64,000 nucleotides of DNA from Tritrichomonas musculus. Lineage: Eukaryota; Parabasalia; Tritrichomonadida; Tritrichomonadidae. Location of the stretch: assembly GCA_039105265.1 (NCBI GenBank), contig JAPFFF010000057.1, forward strand, positions 744,001 to 808,000. Reading direction: 5' to 3'. The notes under the pieces were generated by a model. That model was given only the letters and a program-made list of their open reading frames with translations. It made no database searches and was not told the DNA's origin. A program made the position numbers and the translations under genes. Shown in pieces: positions 20,492-31,400 of this stretch. Numbering within the stretch: the first letter of the stretch is position 1; each line of letters opens with the position of its first letter.

Positions 20492-20690
20492 GTAATAAAT
20501 GAAAAGCTTTCCTGAAAAAACAATTAGCAGCGAAATTATAGTCGAATTAAGGCTTATTGATTTTTTGGACAGTAGCATCAACAGTAAAGCAACAATCAGA
20601 AAAAATAGCAGGAGTATCAATTTCACATGATTTTGAAAACTTCGAAATGAACTTAGCTTCAAATATTTTTTTCCAAAGTTGAAGCTTCTA
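20280..20690 (-). pseudogene. Decayed PIF/IS5-like DDE transposase
   Basis: In broken minus-strand frames one can read IFSDCCFTVDATVQKINKP at about 20,620-20,560 and KIIGDKGYQDKNSGNYY at about 20,320-20,270. These resemble the D-[GC]-T...I-x-R-P and [GA]-D-x-G-Y-x-G blocks around the first two catalytic aspartates of DDE_Tnp_4/IS5/Harbinger-type transposases. Between them lies YELAMHIVSPIE in another frame. Several stops and a poly-T insertion (20,457-20,489) interrupt it. The third acidic residue was not found. It is a remnant, and the family call is tentative. Confidence 0.5.
20455..20490. repeat. Long poly-T tract
   Basis: This is a run of more than 30 T's, one of three unusually long A/T homopolymers in 2 kb; the others are T24-A17 at about 19,527-19,566 and T23 at about 20,979-21,002. 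It interrupts the transposase remnant. Confidence 0.9.
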
Positions 20691-21289
20691 CATGGAAGAT
20701 AAGTTTTAATATTTCTAGTCTTGAATAAGCCTTTAGATAATGCAGAAAAAGTACATACTGGTTAATTGGTGTTTATTTTTGCTTTTTACTTTTATAGGGC
20801 CTATCTAGTTCCTATTATAAAAGGCTGAAAAAGGTTTAAAACTTAAATATGTCAAATCCATCAAATAAATCGAAACAATCTGCAGATTTTTTTATGCTAT
20901 AAAAAAATAGATGAATTCATCATATTTTTTGCGCTGTAGTGTAGTTTAAAGTCTGCTATTATCATATTTGATCCAATTTTTTTTTTTTTTTTTTTTTTTT
21001 TTCCAAAAAAAATCTTTCAAACTTTATCGAGCCCTTATTTATTAGGGATAGATTACTTTAGAGATTTTTTTTTTAAGGCCAATATATTCAGAAATTGAAA
21101 ATTGAGCCACTACTGACGATTTACCAAATCTAAATTAGATAATTCTCTAAAGAAAACATTTGATTCAAAAATGAAGCTTTGAAATGATTTAATTTCTTTT
21201 TTTTTCTTTCTGTGAATTTGTTTCTTTTTTCAAAGGAAGTATTAAGATTTTCCATAAACTTTTATATGCCATCGTATCTCAAATATGCT

Positions 21290-21600
21290 TGTAAACATAA
21301 ATAAAATGAATTCACTTATAAATTTATCGTTTCATTTGGAATTTCGTTCCATATTCTCTCTACTTTAAATAATTGAGATTGATTTGCAACTTTACTGATA
21401 TCAATACGTGATTTCTTCATCCCCCACAAAAATTCAATCACATTCAAATCTGGGCTGTTGTCCGGTCATTTATAATCGTTTTCTAAAAGTTTAACTTTTC
21501 CTGCCAAACATCTTATCGTCACAGTTGCTCGATGTGGAGAAGCGCTGCCTTGTTGAAAGATAAACGCTTTTTGTACCAAAAGCTCATTTTAAAAATTCAA
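21290..21600 (-). pseudogene. Tc1/mariner-like transposase fragment
   Basis: One minus-strand frame with one stop reads AFIFQQGSASPHRATVTIRC, then PDNSPDLNVIEFLWGMKKS. These are the Q-[DN]-x-A-x-x-H and S-P-D-L-N-P-I-E-x-x-W signatures of Tc1/mariner DDE transposases. The catalytic Asp after QQ is Gly here. The spacing from that position to the final Glu is 37 residues rather than the 34 of classical Tc1. No terminal repeats or N-terminal helix-turn-helix were found. The flanks at 21,600-22,340 show no clear coding sequence. Confidence 0.72.
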
Positions 21601-22444
21601 ATATTTTATTTATTTATAGTAGATCTAAATAATGAATGGCAAATTTGTTAGTAAATCGAATGGAGAACAGATGACAAATAAGGTCATAGAATGTAGTAGT
21701 ATGATCTAATCTGGACAATCCATTAATGATTTGTCTTACAAGTCTTTATACAAACTCTACTCGAGTGATACACATAAATAAGTTTGTATTGGATCATACA
21801 TTTGTGTTCTTTTCTGGTTAACATAAGGTATTAAAATTTTTACATAAGGAACTTATATGTCCAAAATAATTTCCTGATTCAACCCAATTTTATTGAATCA
21901 TATTTTAAAATCAAAGATTATGTTATCAAAATTGTATTCAAACAATAGACAATGAATATTGTTAAAAAATTGAGCAATAATTTTTTTTTGTTTTTTTAAG
22001 AGGTGCGAGAGCTAAAATAACGTATTTTTTATAATTTAATTTATATTTATCTCCATAAATTACAAATATATTTCAAAAAATTTCAAAATTAGCATCGATG
22101 AGTAACCTTAATAGCATTAAAAAATTCTTTCATTATTTCATACATCGAATTTGGAGTATAACGAATATATTTTTTATCTATCCTTATAACTTTTTTTTGT
22201 GTATATTCTTCGAAATCCTCAATATTTTAAAAGGCTTATAATACAATTTAAAACAATATACATCTTTAAAAAACGATATATTTTAATATTCCAGCTTATT
22301 AAAACCCGAATTTGATTCTTTGTTTTGATAATTTGAATTATTGAATTATGTACATCATTCTTAAAAAATCGGAGTTTGACTTCGGGATTGAAAATGCTTG
22401 TTTAAAATACGTGGATCTATAATAATCAACCACTAAAAATTTAT

Positions 22445-22700
22445 TTATGCGTTTTGAGAATAATTAAATAAATATCTGTGACAAGGAAATGTCGTTCGGC
22501 TGGCGCGGAATTTTTGTAGTAACCTTACGGCATCAAAGATCAAATTATATTTTTTCCAGATTTTTCGTGCATCCCTAGAGGGCTCTGGAGCCGAAATGTT
22601 ATGTGTTCGAATTTTTTGGATTTTTGGCTCTTTCAATTTTGAGAGGGAAAGCGTAGTAAAAGCCGATAGAGAAAAAAAATCGTAGTAAAAAACGATAGAG
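22445..22700. other. GC-richer non-coding island
   Basis: About 250 bases stand out by base composition (GGCTGGCGCGG, CCCTAGAGGGCTCTGGAGCC) in very AT-rich surroundings. The minus strand has a short open frame (APEPSRDARKIWK, LLQKFRASRTTFPCHRYLF) that I cannot assign to a family. It is probably a piece of a repeat or an old gene. Confidence 0.35.
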
Positions 22701-22970
22701 TAAAAAATATGATAAAAGTGATGTGAAAAATAAAAAAAAGTGTAATTGTTTCCACATTTCATACTTGATAATCGAATTCATCAATTAAGATTTCGAATCG
22801 ATAGCATTTTATTATCGATTATCTGAGTTAAAAAAAGTGCCAAACCTGATAATTGATATCAGAATAACAAGCCTAATTTTTATATCTGATCCATATTATA
22901 TCAACTTCGAATTAATCTTAAAAAACTAGATTTTTAATTGTTAAGAAAAAAAATTATGGAGTAGTATTAA

Positions 22971-23502
22971 AACCTAGGCTTTTGTGTCCAAACGAGTTTG
23001 TATTCAAAAAGTATCCAATGGATACTCATTTTTGTTCGTTATTTTTTGAGAGAATTTGAGGATCCAAAATCGCCAAAATGGACACTTTAATTCAATCTTG
23101 GATACACCTTTCAATTTTCATTGATTATTTTGAATGTATATTTCGTTTGACCAATTATATCGCTCCAAATTTACATTGAATTTTATTTTTTATTTCAAAT
23201 GTTGATCTTCTTGGTCAAAATCATTCTTAGTGAATTTGAAAAGTTTATAATTCATATTTGAGAGGTTTTTTAAAAATTCAGAATAGTAGGTGTTTAAGAC
23301 ATTTATTTTTGCTTTTTTTCTGATATTAATGAGTTTATTAAAGTAAAAATAAAGTATCCAATAAAAAATTTTTTGGATACTTCAACACAAATCTTTGAAT
23401 AAAATACTAAATAAAAAAGCAGTTTTATGTCCACAAAAAGTGACAGCTTTTTACAAAAAGTCGAAAATGGACACTCAGTTCACTGAATACAAAAGCCCAG
23501 CC
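22971..23502. mobile_element. 532-bp inverted-repeat element flanked by TTAA
   Basis: The left end AACCTAGGCTTTTGTGTCC and the inverted right end (reverse complement GGCTGGGCTTTTGTATTC) form imperfect terminal inverted repeats. TTAA occurs at both flanks (22,967-22,970 and 23,503-23,506), as expected for a piggyBac-type target duplication. Inside are several copies of GTATCCAATGGATAC-like palindromic motifs but no gene. It sits at the 3' end of the kinase-Sel1 gene and supplies that frame's present stop codon. Confidence 0.55.
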
Positions 23503-26500
23503 TTAAATATCTTGAACATAAGATAAGATAAGTTATAAATTGCTCCAAGATTAATATGAGCAAGTTCATAATTTTGATTTGATGCAAGTGTGTAATAATA
23601 AATTGCCTTACTAATGTCAATTGGAAGATATTTCCCATCAAAATAAAGAACTCCTAGATTATTTTGAGCAACAGCATCATTTTGATTTGTAGCAAGTGAA
23701 TAATAATGAATTGCTTTGGGAATATCTCGAGGCACATAAACTCCTTTATAATAAATTTCACCCAATTTTGATTGAGCAGCAACAAAATTTTGATTTGCTG
23801 CGAGAGATAATTAATGAATTGCTTTATCAATATCTCGTGGAATATATTCTTTCTCTAAATAAATGACTCCCAAGTTATATTGAGCTTTTGCTTCATTTTG
23901 ATTTGCAGCTAGAGAAAAATAATGAATAGCTTTATCAATATCTCGTGGAATATGTTCATTCTCTAAATAAATGACTCCCAAGTTATTTTGAGCATTTGCC
24001 TCATTTTGATTTGCAGCTAGAGAAAAATAATGAATTGCCTTGTTAATATCTCTTGGAATATAAGTTCCTTCAAGATAATAATTTGCTAAAAGTGACTGTG
24101 CTTTTGCATAGTTTTGATTAGCAGAACGAATTAAATATTCAATTGCTTTGTTTATATCTCGTAGAACATATCCGCTACTTTCATATATATATGAAAGATG
24201 ATACTGGGCCTCTGCATCATTCAAATCTGATGCTAAAGTAAAGTAATGAATAGCTTTATTTATATCTTGCTTTACATACTCACTTTTTTCATACAATATT
24301 CCAAGATTTTTTGCTGCATGTGAATTATTTTGATTTACAGCTAGTAAATAATAAAAAATCGATTTTTTGATATCTCTTTGAACATGTACACCACTTTCAT
24401 AAATAAATCCAAGTTCAAATTGCGCATCTGAATTATTTTGATTAGCAGAAAGTAGTAAATTTTTTATAGCTTTATTTATGTTTTTACGCCCTAAATAAAT
24501 CATTCCAAGATTATATTGAGCATCAGAATTATTTAAATTTGCTGCCAACGAATAGTAATGAATCGCTTTTTCCATATCAGATGGAATATAATCACCTCGT
24601 TGGTAAATGATACCAAGACAAAAAAAGGCATCTGAATCATTTTGTTGTGCAGCAAGCTTAAAATAACGAATTGCTTTGTCTATATCACGTGGAACAAAAT
24701 CATTTCGCTCATAAATAACGCCAAGATTATACATGGCTATTGAATCATTTTGATTTGCAGCACGCAAATAGTATTGAATTGATTTATTCATATCTCTTGG
24801 AACAAGTTCATTTCGCTCATAAAGAACACCAAGATTATACATGGCTCTTGAATCATTTTGATTTGCTGCACGCAAATAGTATTGAATTGATTTATTCATA
24901 TCTCTTGGAACAAGATCATTTCGCTCATATAGAACACCAAGATTATATAAGGCATTTGGATTGTTTTGGTTTGCAGTAAGCATATAATAATTAAGTGCTT
25001 TACCTATATCACGTGGAATTAATTCACCTTGTTCATAAATGACACCAAGATTATAGATCGAATCTGAATCATTCTGATTAGCGGCAAGAGTTAAATAATG
25101 AATGCCTTTATCGATATCTATAGGGACACCATTCCCCGTGCAATAAATGAATCCAAGAATATGTTGAGCTTTTGCATGATTATATTTTGAAGCCAAAGTA
25201 AAATAAAAGATAGATTTGTTGATGTCTTTTGGTACTTGATCTCCAAAATAATGTAAACATCCAATCTTATAGATTTCTTCTGAAATATTATCAAGTAATG
25301 AAGATTTGATTTTAGAATGATAGCTAGATAAAAATAAATGAAATAATTCATCAATTGAAGGACGTAGTTTATAATTTTCTTGAGTACACATTTCGTATAT
25401 TTCTTCAATTTGAGAATCATTGTTATTTGTTTCATTTGATGCAATTATATATTTAATCATTTGACCAATGGAATAAATGTCACACTTGTCTGAAACAATC
25501 CCATTTCCTATTTCTGGTGCAACGAAATCAGATCCAAAATCAGCTGTATGCTCATATTCACCATCATCACTACCAGTTGTTATTGTAATCATTCGATCAA
25601 AATCAATTAAAACAACTGTTTTATCTTGATCAATCATGATGTTGTTTGGTTTCAAATCTCGATAAACAAAACTTTTTCTATGAAGATATTGAAAAATCAT
25701 TATTATCTCAAAAATGATCGTCATCTTGTCACTCTCATCAAGTTGACATGAAACAATGTTTTCCAATGTGTGACCATTTATATATTCAATAATATAATGA
25801 TCTTTATTTTGAACAGTTCCAATAAATTTTGGCAAGAGAGGAAAATCAAGAACTGAATAATTATCAATTTCTCTTTCAATCAATTTTGAACTTTCTGGAT
25901 TTTTTATTGGTTTCTTGAGCACAAATAATTCTTCTCTTTCAATATGATAAATTAATTCAATTCCTGAGGAAGATGTAATGCAGATATTTCTTATTTCAAT
26001 ATATTCATTTTCATCCAAAACCTCTTTTATAAATTTATTTTCTTTATTTTTAAAATATTCTTGAAATCTTTTAAGTCTGTTTTGATTGATTTTTTCATAT
26101 CCTTCATTGATAAAGTAAGCTGATATATTTGGTCTAATAGTTTTCCAAATTTTGTATATTGATTGTTCTAACTTTGTTGAAATATTTAAAGCTTTATAAA
26201 AAATAACAATTTCTTCTTTTAATAAATCATCATCTTTTAATATATTTTGAGAATTATCAATTTTTATATATCTATTAAAATCTTCTTGAACATCAGATAA
26301 AAAGTATAATTTTATATCAAAATTACTTGTTAAAAGTGAATGGAGTAAGAATAATAAAGAATAACAAACTATTATTATTGTTTTCTTGAAGCAAATAATA
26401 AAATATTTTTCATTTTCATTTACTTCATTAAATCGATTAATTATAACTACTTTAGAATTCTTAAAGTTTTGATAAATAATAGTATTTTTTTCATATTCTA

Positions 26501-26618
26501 TTTTTTGGTCGACATAAATGAAAGAATAATTTTTAATAACTTCATTGAATTTGTGATCACGAAATTTTATGTAATTATCATTAATAAGCTTTTTGATCTT
26601 AATGAAATTGCTGATCAT
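23475..26618 (-). CDS. Protein kinase with Sel1 repeats, interrupted by one in-frame stop
   Basis: The frame starts at the ATG at 26618. Residues 1-200 are an unassigned N-terminus. Residues about 205-450 form a protein-kinase fold with the catalytic loop VYRDLKPNN (Tyr for the usual His), IDFDRM in place of DFG, and VAPE. Residues about 455-935 hold some 13 Sel1-like repeats of about 36 residues (core A-x-x-NLGxxYxxGxxVPRDIxKAIxYYxLAANQN). A TAA at 23,811-23,813 replaces an expected Tyr in a Sel1 unit. The same frame continues for another 110 residues of good Sel1 repeats to 23,475. The end lies in the TTAA-flanked element. The substrates are unknown; kinase-Sel1 fusions are typical of trichomonads and Sel1 arrays bind proteins. 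It may be a young pseudogene or a shortened protein. Confidence 0.85.
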
Positions 26619-26910
26619 TTAAAACTTTAAACTTTTTGAAAGAATAAGATGAAAATTTCAATTCATCGATTTTAAATATTTTAACTTTTGATAGATTCAT
26701 ATTTTCGCACTTTTCGGATTTTATTTTACTCTCAAATTGTATTCATTTTTTTTCAAACTTTAAAATACAATTATCACAGAGAATTAATATAATTATATTA
26801 AAAATATGCATTATAAATATAATAATTTAAATATTTTATTTATTTATAATATTTTAATGAATAAAACATTTGAAAATAAATAAATATTATGGAATTTAAA
26901 TGAAATTATA

Positions 26911-27332
26911 AGAGATAATAGATGGGGGAGCTGCCGGTCAGATACTTTTGTATTGATTTTCGATATCATGTTTCAATACTAGGAGCTCAAATTCTTGGGA
27001 TCTTCAAAATCACGTTGAAAGCCATGAAAACATGTAATTTGAGGGGTTTTGGACCAAAAATTTTGAATCTTCAAAATCATGTTGAAGGTCATGGAAACAC
27101 TTGTTTTGAAGTGGTTTTGGCAAAAATAATGACCAAATTTAAGCCCTATTTTGATACTCTCAATTTGTTTTGTGAATCTGCTTTAGCAGTCTGGGAACCA
27201 GACCTAACTACGTTTTTCACTTTAGCGAATGTTTCACAAGAGTACGTAGTATGATTTTGATAAAGATTATAAAATGAAAAGTTATCGAAAAATTTGTTAT
27301 CAAATAATTTTTTAATTGAAGGTCAAAGAATG
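26911..27332 (+). repeat. Left terminal inverted repeat (422 bp)
   Basis: It is inverted-identical to 33,410-33,831 except for two bases that I noticed. It starts AGAGATAATAGATGGGGGAG and ends at the ATG of the left gene. It contains two tandem units of about 67 bp (from 27,001 and 27,068, both beginning TCTTCAAAATCA), which could be iterons or binding sites. An open frame of 110 codons inside it is probably not a gene. Confidence 0.92.
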
Positions 27333-27710
27333 TCTGAAAATAATTTCTTTAATGTAGATAAAATGGATTCAAATATCTGTGGTGAATATAAAAATAATTA
27401 TCAAGGTGGTATATTTGAAGAGTCTGATGAAGAGAAATTGTTAATGATTATTAGTGAATTGATTAACAAAAATGAATTGAAATTGTTAAAGAAACTTGTT
27501 AGATATAATGAGACTATTTCTGATATGAATACTAGAGAAATGAATAAACGATTTAAAATAAATGATCATGTATTCAGAAAACGTTATGGAAAGCTTATAC
27601 TGATTCCATATAAGAATACATATGTCCATAAGTCTAAAAATAATTCGGTTAAGAATCAAGTAGAAATGAAATTAAATGAATTTGCTAACGAATTATTTAG
27701 ATCCCAATAA
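27330..27710 (+). CDS. Small protein of the polymerase element
   Basis: The protein has 126 residues and starts at the ATG that forms the inner edge of the left inverted repeat. It is acidic at the N-terminus, then helical (EKLLMIISELINKNELKLLKKLV) and basic at the C-terminus (FRKRYGKLILIPYK). There is no known family. The helix-rich 45-105 region (LVRYNETISDMNTREMNKRF) might be a DNA-binding helix-turn-helix; this is speculative. Its 3' end overlaps the convergent gene by 18 bases. It shares promoter and leader with the polymerase gene through the inverted repeats. Confidence 0.7.
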   Translation: MSENNFFNVDKMDSNICGEYKNNYQGGIFEESDEEKLLMIISELINKNELKLLKKLVRYNETISDMNTREMNKRFKINDHVFRKRYGKLILIPYKNTYVHKSKNNSVKNQVEMKLNEFANELFRSQ

Positions 27711-28328
27711 GCTGTTGATATAAGCATTTAATGTATTAGTTAGTTGAAGGATATCACTTGTATATTGACAGCTAATGATATCATTTTTGGCTTCATTTGT
27801 GAATTTGTCAAGATGAATGTTAATGATATTTATTAATGTATTAATGCAATCAAAGAGAGCTTGCTTGACATCATCTTTACTATATGATTTGGTTTGTTCG
27901 TTGAGAGATATATCAATTGATTTTATACGATCTTCTATCTCTTTCTTTTTGCGTTCACGATACGATTTCATGTATGCATTATATTTCTGTCTTTTGATGA
28001 GTTTCTTTTGCTGTTCAAGGTTTGGTTCTTCAATATGTTCAGAATTCTCAAGTTTGTTATCATTTTGAATTGAAATTTTGTCTTTATCATTCAAGTTGTG
28101 TTGAACTTTATCTTTTACTTGCTTCGTATCATCAGTCCCAGAGGGACCTTTGCTTTGCAAAGAGATGTTGTAAACTTCTGAATGCAAATCAGTAAATGAA
28201 TATTCTTCATTTTGTTTACTTTTTGTTTGTTCTTGCGTTCTGAAATGATTTTCTGATAAGAAGTTATTCTGTAATTTGTTATGTAACTCATTTGAGAAAC
28301 TGATTTTATTTAGTTTTAATTGATTCAT
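27693..28328 (-). CDS. Basic coiled-coil (bZIP-like) protein of the polymerase element
   Basis: The protein has 211 residues. The N-terminal 90 residues are polar and low in complexity. Residues about 105-135 are strongly basic (KLIKRQKYNAYMKSYRERKK), followed by a heptad-like helix (EIEDRIKSIDISL) in the manner of a bZIP basic region, and then a helical C-terminus. Candidate roles are DNA binding, packaging or terminal protein; none can be shown from sequence. It lies between the left small gene (convergent, overlapping) and the polymerase gene (same strand, 167 bases upstream). Confidence 0.7.
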   Translation of the reverse strand: MNQLKLNKISFSNELHNKLQNNFLSENHFRTQEQTKSKQNEEYSFTDLHSEVYNISLQSKGPSGTDDTKQVKDKVQHNLNDKDKISIQNDNKLENSEHIEEPNLEQQKKLIKRQKYNAYMKSYRERKKKEIEDRIKSIDISLNEQTKSYSKDDVKQALFDCINTLINIINIHLDKFTNEAKNDIISCQYTSDILQLTNTLNAYINSLLGSK

Positions 28329-28495
28329 GTTTACATAATTGTTAAAGTATTTGCAAAAGTATTACAAAATGTTATACAAAAGAATATGTAAAATGGTAAT
28401 GTAATATAATGTAAGACATTCAATAAGATTATGTATAAGGATTTATAATAGCATTGAATACAAACAAATTTGTTCAAAAATATTTAAATCTACTT

Positions 28496-31400
28496 TTATT
28501 CACAAATGTAATCATTAGCTGTTAAACCTTTGATGAATGGTGCACAAGATTCATTTGGAAGTACGATCATCTTGTTATGGAAACCTGTTAATGCATTTTT
28601 GTATACTGTTATCTTACTCATTTGGTTATGATTCATTTGAAGATTTATATTGATACCAGGTTTGACAGTTCTTTCTTGAATAACATGAAGATAATCTGAT
28701 GATTGAATTGAGTTCTTCTTTAATGATACACCTTTAAGTTTTAAGGATTTGGTTTCAGATGTACCGTCTTCTTTATTATTCCAAATTGTGTAACATTTAG
28801 GGCAGAGTGCCACTTGATTATCTCCATATTTTTCAATGCTTGCACCTAAGATCTTCTTCTCATCTGCTTTTGTTCCAATAGATGGGTTAGGCATAAATTT
28901 GTAGACATGTTTGTCATAGAATTCTCTGTTAGCAATGATTGTATCGAAATACTGTTCACCATGTCTATTCATGTCACCTGCAATTGCAAAGTAAGCACTA
29001 TCTGTATCACCTTCTATGAAATGAATACGTTCTAGATCAACACATTTGAAAAGGAAATCGTAAATGAATGTTAGATACCAGAACTTAGCATTATCAAGTG
29101 TGAAGAATGATTCTTGAATACATGTTTTGCATCTAAAGTTCTTAGGTTGCAATTGGATTAGATATGAGTCTCTAGATAATGGTAATCCATTCATGTATGT
29201 GTCACTGATGATTGCTTGGTATGCTTTGTCACGATCAACTATCTTAATCTTATTGTAATGCTCTGTATTGAGACCATCATATCCATAAGATCCATTCATA
29301 CTAATTTTATAGAACTTCTCGTTTGCGGAGCAAAGTCCACTCTGTGGATTACCAGATTTGTCTCCATTTAGGATGGCAACACGCTCATTCATGAATTCAT
29401 TGACAAATGCATTGAAACCTCTATGACAATCATATAACGTTACATTCTTGATATCAACAACCTTCAAACCATGATCTATGAGAAACCATAAATAGTAGCA
29501 TCCAAAGATCTTATATTTACCCATTGTGTCGAGAGTCATTGTAAGCTTAACATCTGATTTGTCCACTGTATGAATACCATTATCTTTACCATATTTGTAC
29601 ATGTATGATCCAATTGTGTCAGAATCATTATTAATTTCAAAGTTTCGAAACACTGGAGGGAAGTTAATGAATGTATTAATAAGCTCTTTGGGGCATTCTA
29701 GTTTAACAGTTGCATGGAAAATGAATTGAGGATTCTCTTTAAATCTTCGTTGGGAATTGATTATATTCATACATTTACGTTGGATTTCAGGTATCAATAC
29801 ACCATTAGAATCATAGCAATCAAATGAATTTAGCATTGAGCCAGGCATGTACATGATACCTCCATGATATTTGTTGAAGGGATGTTGATTTCCAGAGAAT
29901 GCTGATGGATACAATGAATTGAAATCAATTCCAATCACATGTGAAACTTTATTTGATGTATCCCTTGAAATGACCTTGTTAGCATTCAAATCGTAATGGA
30001 ATCTATTGATATTGGTTTCACCTCTAATGTTGACTCTATGCATTACATTTGAAAGACCACCAGTGATACCTTCTCTTAGACGTTTATATTCAGCTTCATC
30101 TGTGATGGTCATTGCAAAGTGATTTAGTCTACAGAACTTCTTAAGCTGGATTCGTAAACGAGTAACCTTATCATCAGCTTTAGAACGCAATTTGTTGCAT
30201 ATTTCGCATGCAAGTTTACAATTTGATATCTCATGTCCAATCTCATTATTAATTCTGTCCAAAGTTGGTTTATTAGTCCATGAGAAGTGTTCGCCACATA
30301 GGTGACATTTACCTTGAATTGGATCATTGTACATCTTCATGAAAGCATCAAAGTCATCTTCTGTGACACATTTAGAGATATCTCTTAACGGTTTAGCATT
30401 TAATTTCTCACCTTTTTGCTTTGCAAATTTCCCTTTGGGAATGGTGTTGCGAAGCATTGCACGTTGCTTAGCATTCCATTTCTCATCTTGCATAACATAT
30501 CCCCTAACTTTGTATTCCCACCATTTTTGGGTAGGTTTGAATGTATTTGATTCATTAACAATTCCATAGTTACATTTTGGATCAAAGTCTTTATAATTCA
30601 TGGCATATTTTTCTTCTGAAGCATTACGTGACAAAGAAAGATTTGATAACATATCTACTCCATATTTAGCATTCATTTCAATGAGACCATCAATAGGTTT
30701 GATCATCATCTCAACATCATTATCATTATAGTTTAATAGATATTCCCAACGAGTCTTGAAACGTTTGGAATCTTCAACATAAGCATCATACTCTTCTTTC
30801 GTTAATGGATTCTTTTGATTAAGATAGCTATAGAAATCTTCGTACGTAAATGGTTCAGACTTGCTTAGGATTTCATTATAATTCTCACTATTGATTGCTT
30901 CATAAGGGAATATACCTTTTACTGAATTCTTTTGACCTCCAAAATCTTTACCAAATTCTTTGAGAGTACCACCACTTACATATGCTTGAGCATCAATGAA
31001 ACGTAATCCATACAAACCTTTATTTAAACCACCACTTTTGCGAATAATGAATTGCTTCATTGCTGACGTGGTACCAATTAATGAACTGTTATCAACACTC
31101 CATTCAATATTTTCAAATCTATAGTTAAGATATTCTTTAAAGAGATTGCTATCGAATTTTGCAGAATTGAATCCCAAAACTGGTACATTAAATAGATTTC
31201 GATCTAACTTCAAAAGCTTCTCTTCTGAATCAATTCCAGTCATATCTCTCAATGCTTTAACCTTATCATTAACAATATCAACAGACTTCTCAAACATGAA
31301 CTTGATCCATTTAGGAATGAACTTATCATCTCTAACATCAAAATGTTTTGTTAACAAACCTTTTGAAGACTTGATGCAACAACTCACTGACAATGGAATC

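Noticed and set aside
20441-20662. Membrane-like protein ending in poly-lysine
   Set aside because: The frame is the wrong reading of the transposase remnant running into the poly-T tract.
26922-27254. 110-codon open frame within the left inverted repeat (and its twin in the right repeat)
   Set aside because: It starts and ends within the repeat, has internal repeat structure derived from the 67-bp DNA units and no domain-like composition; it is more likely repeat DNA than a gene.
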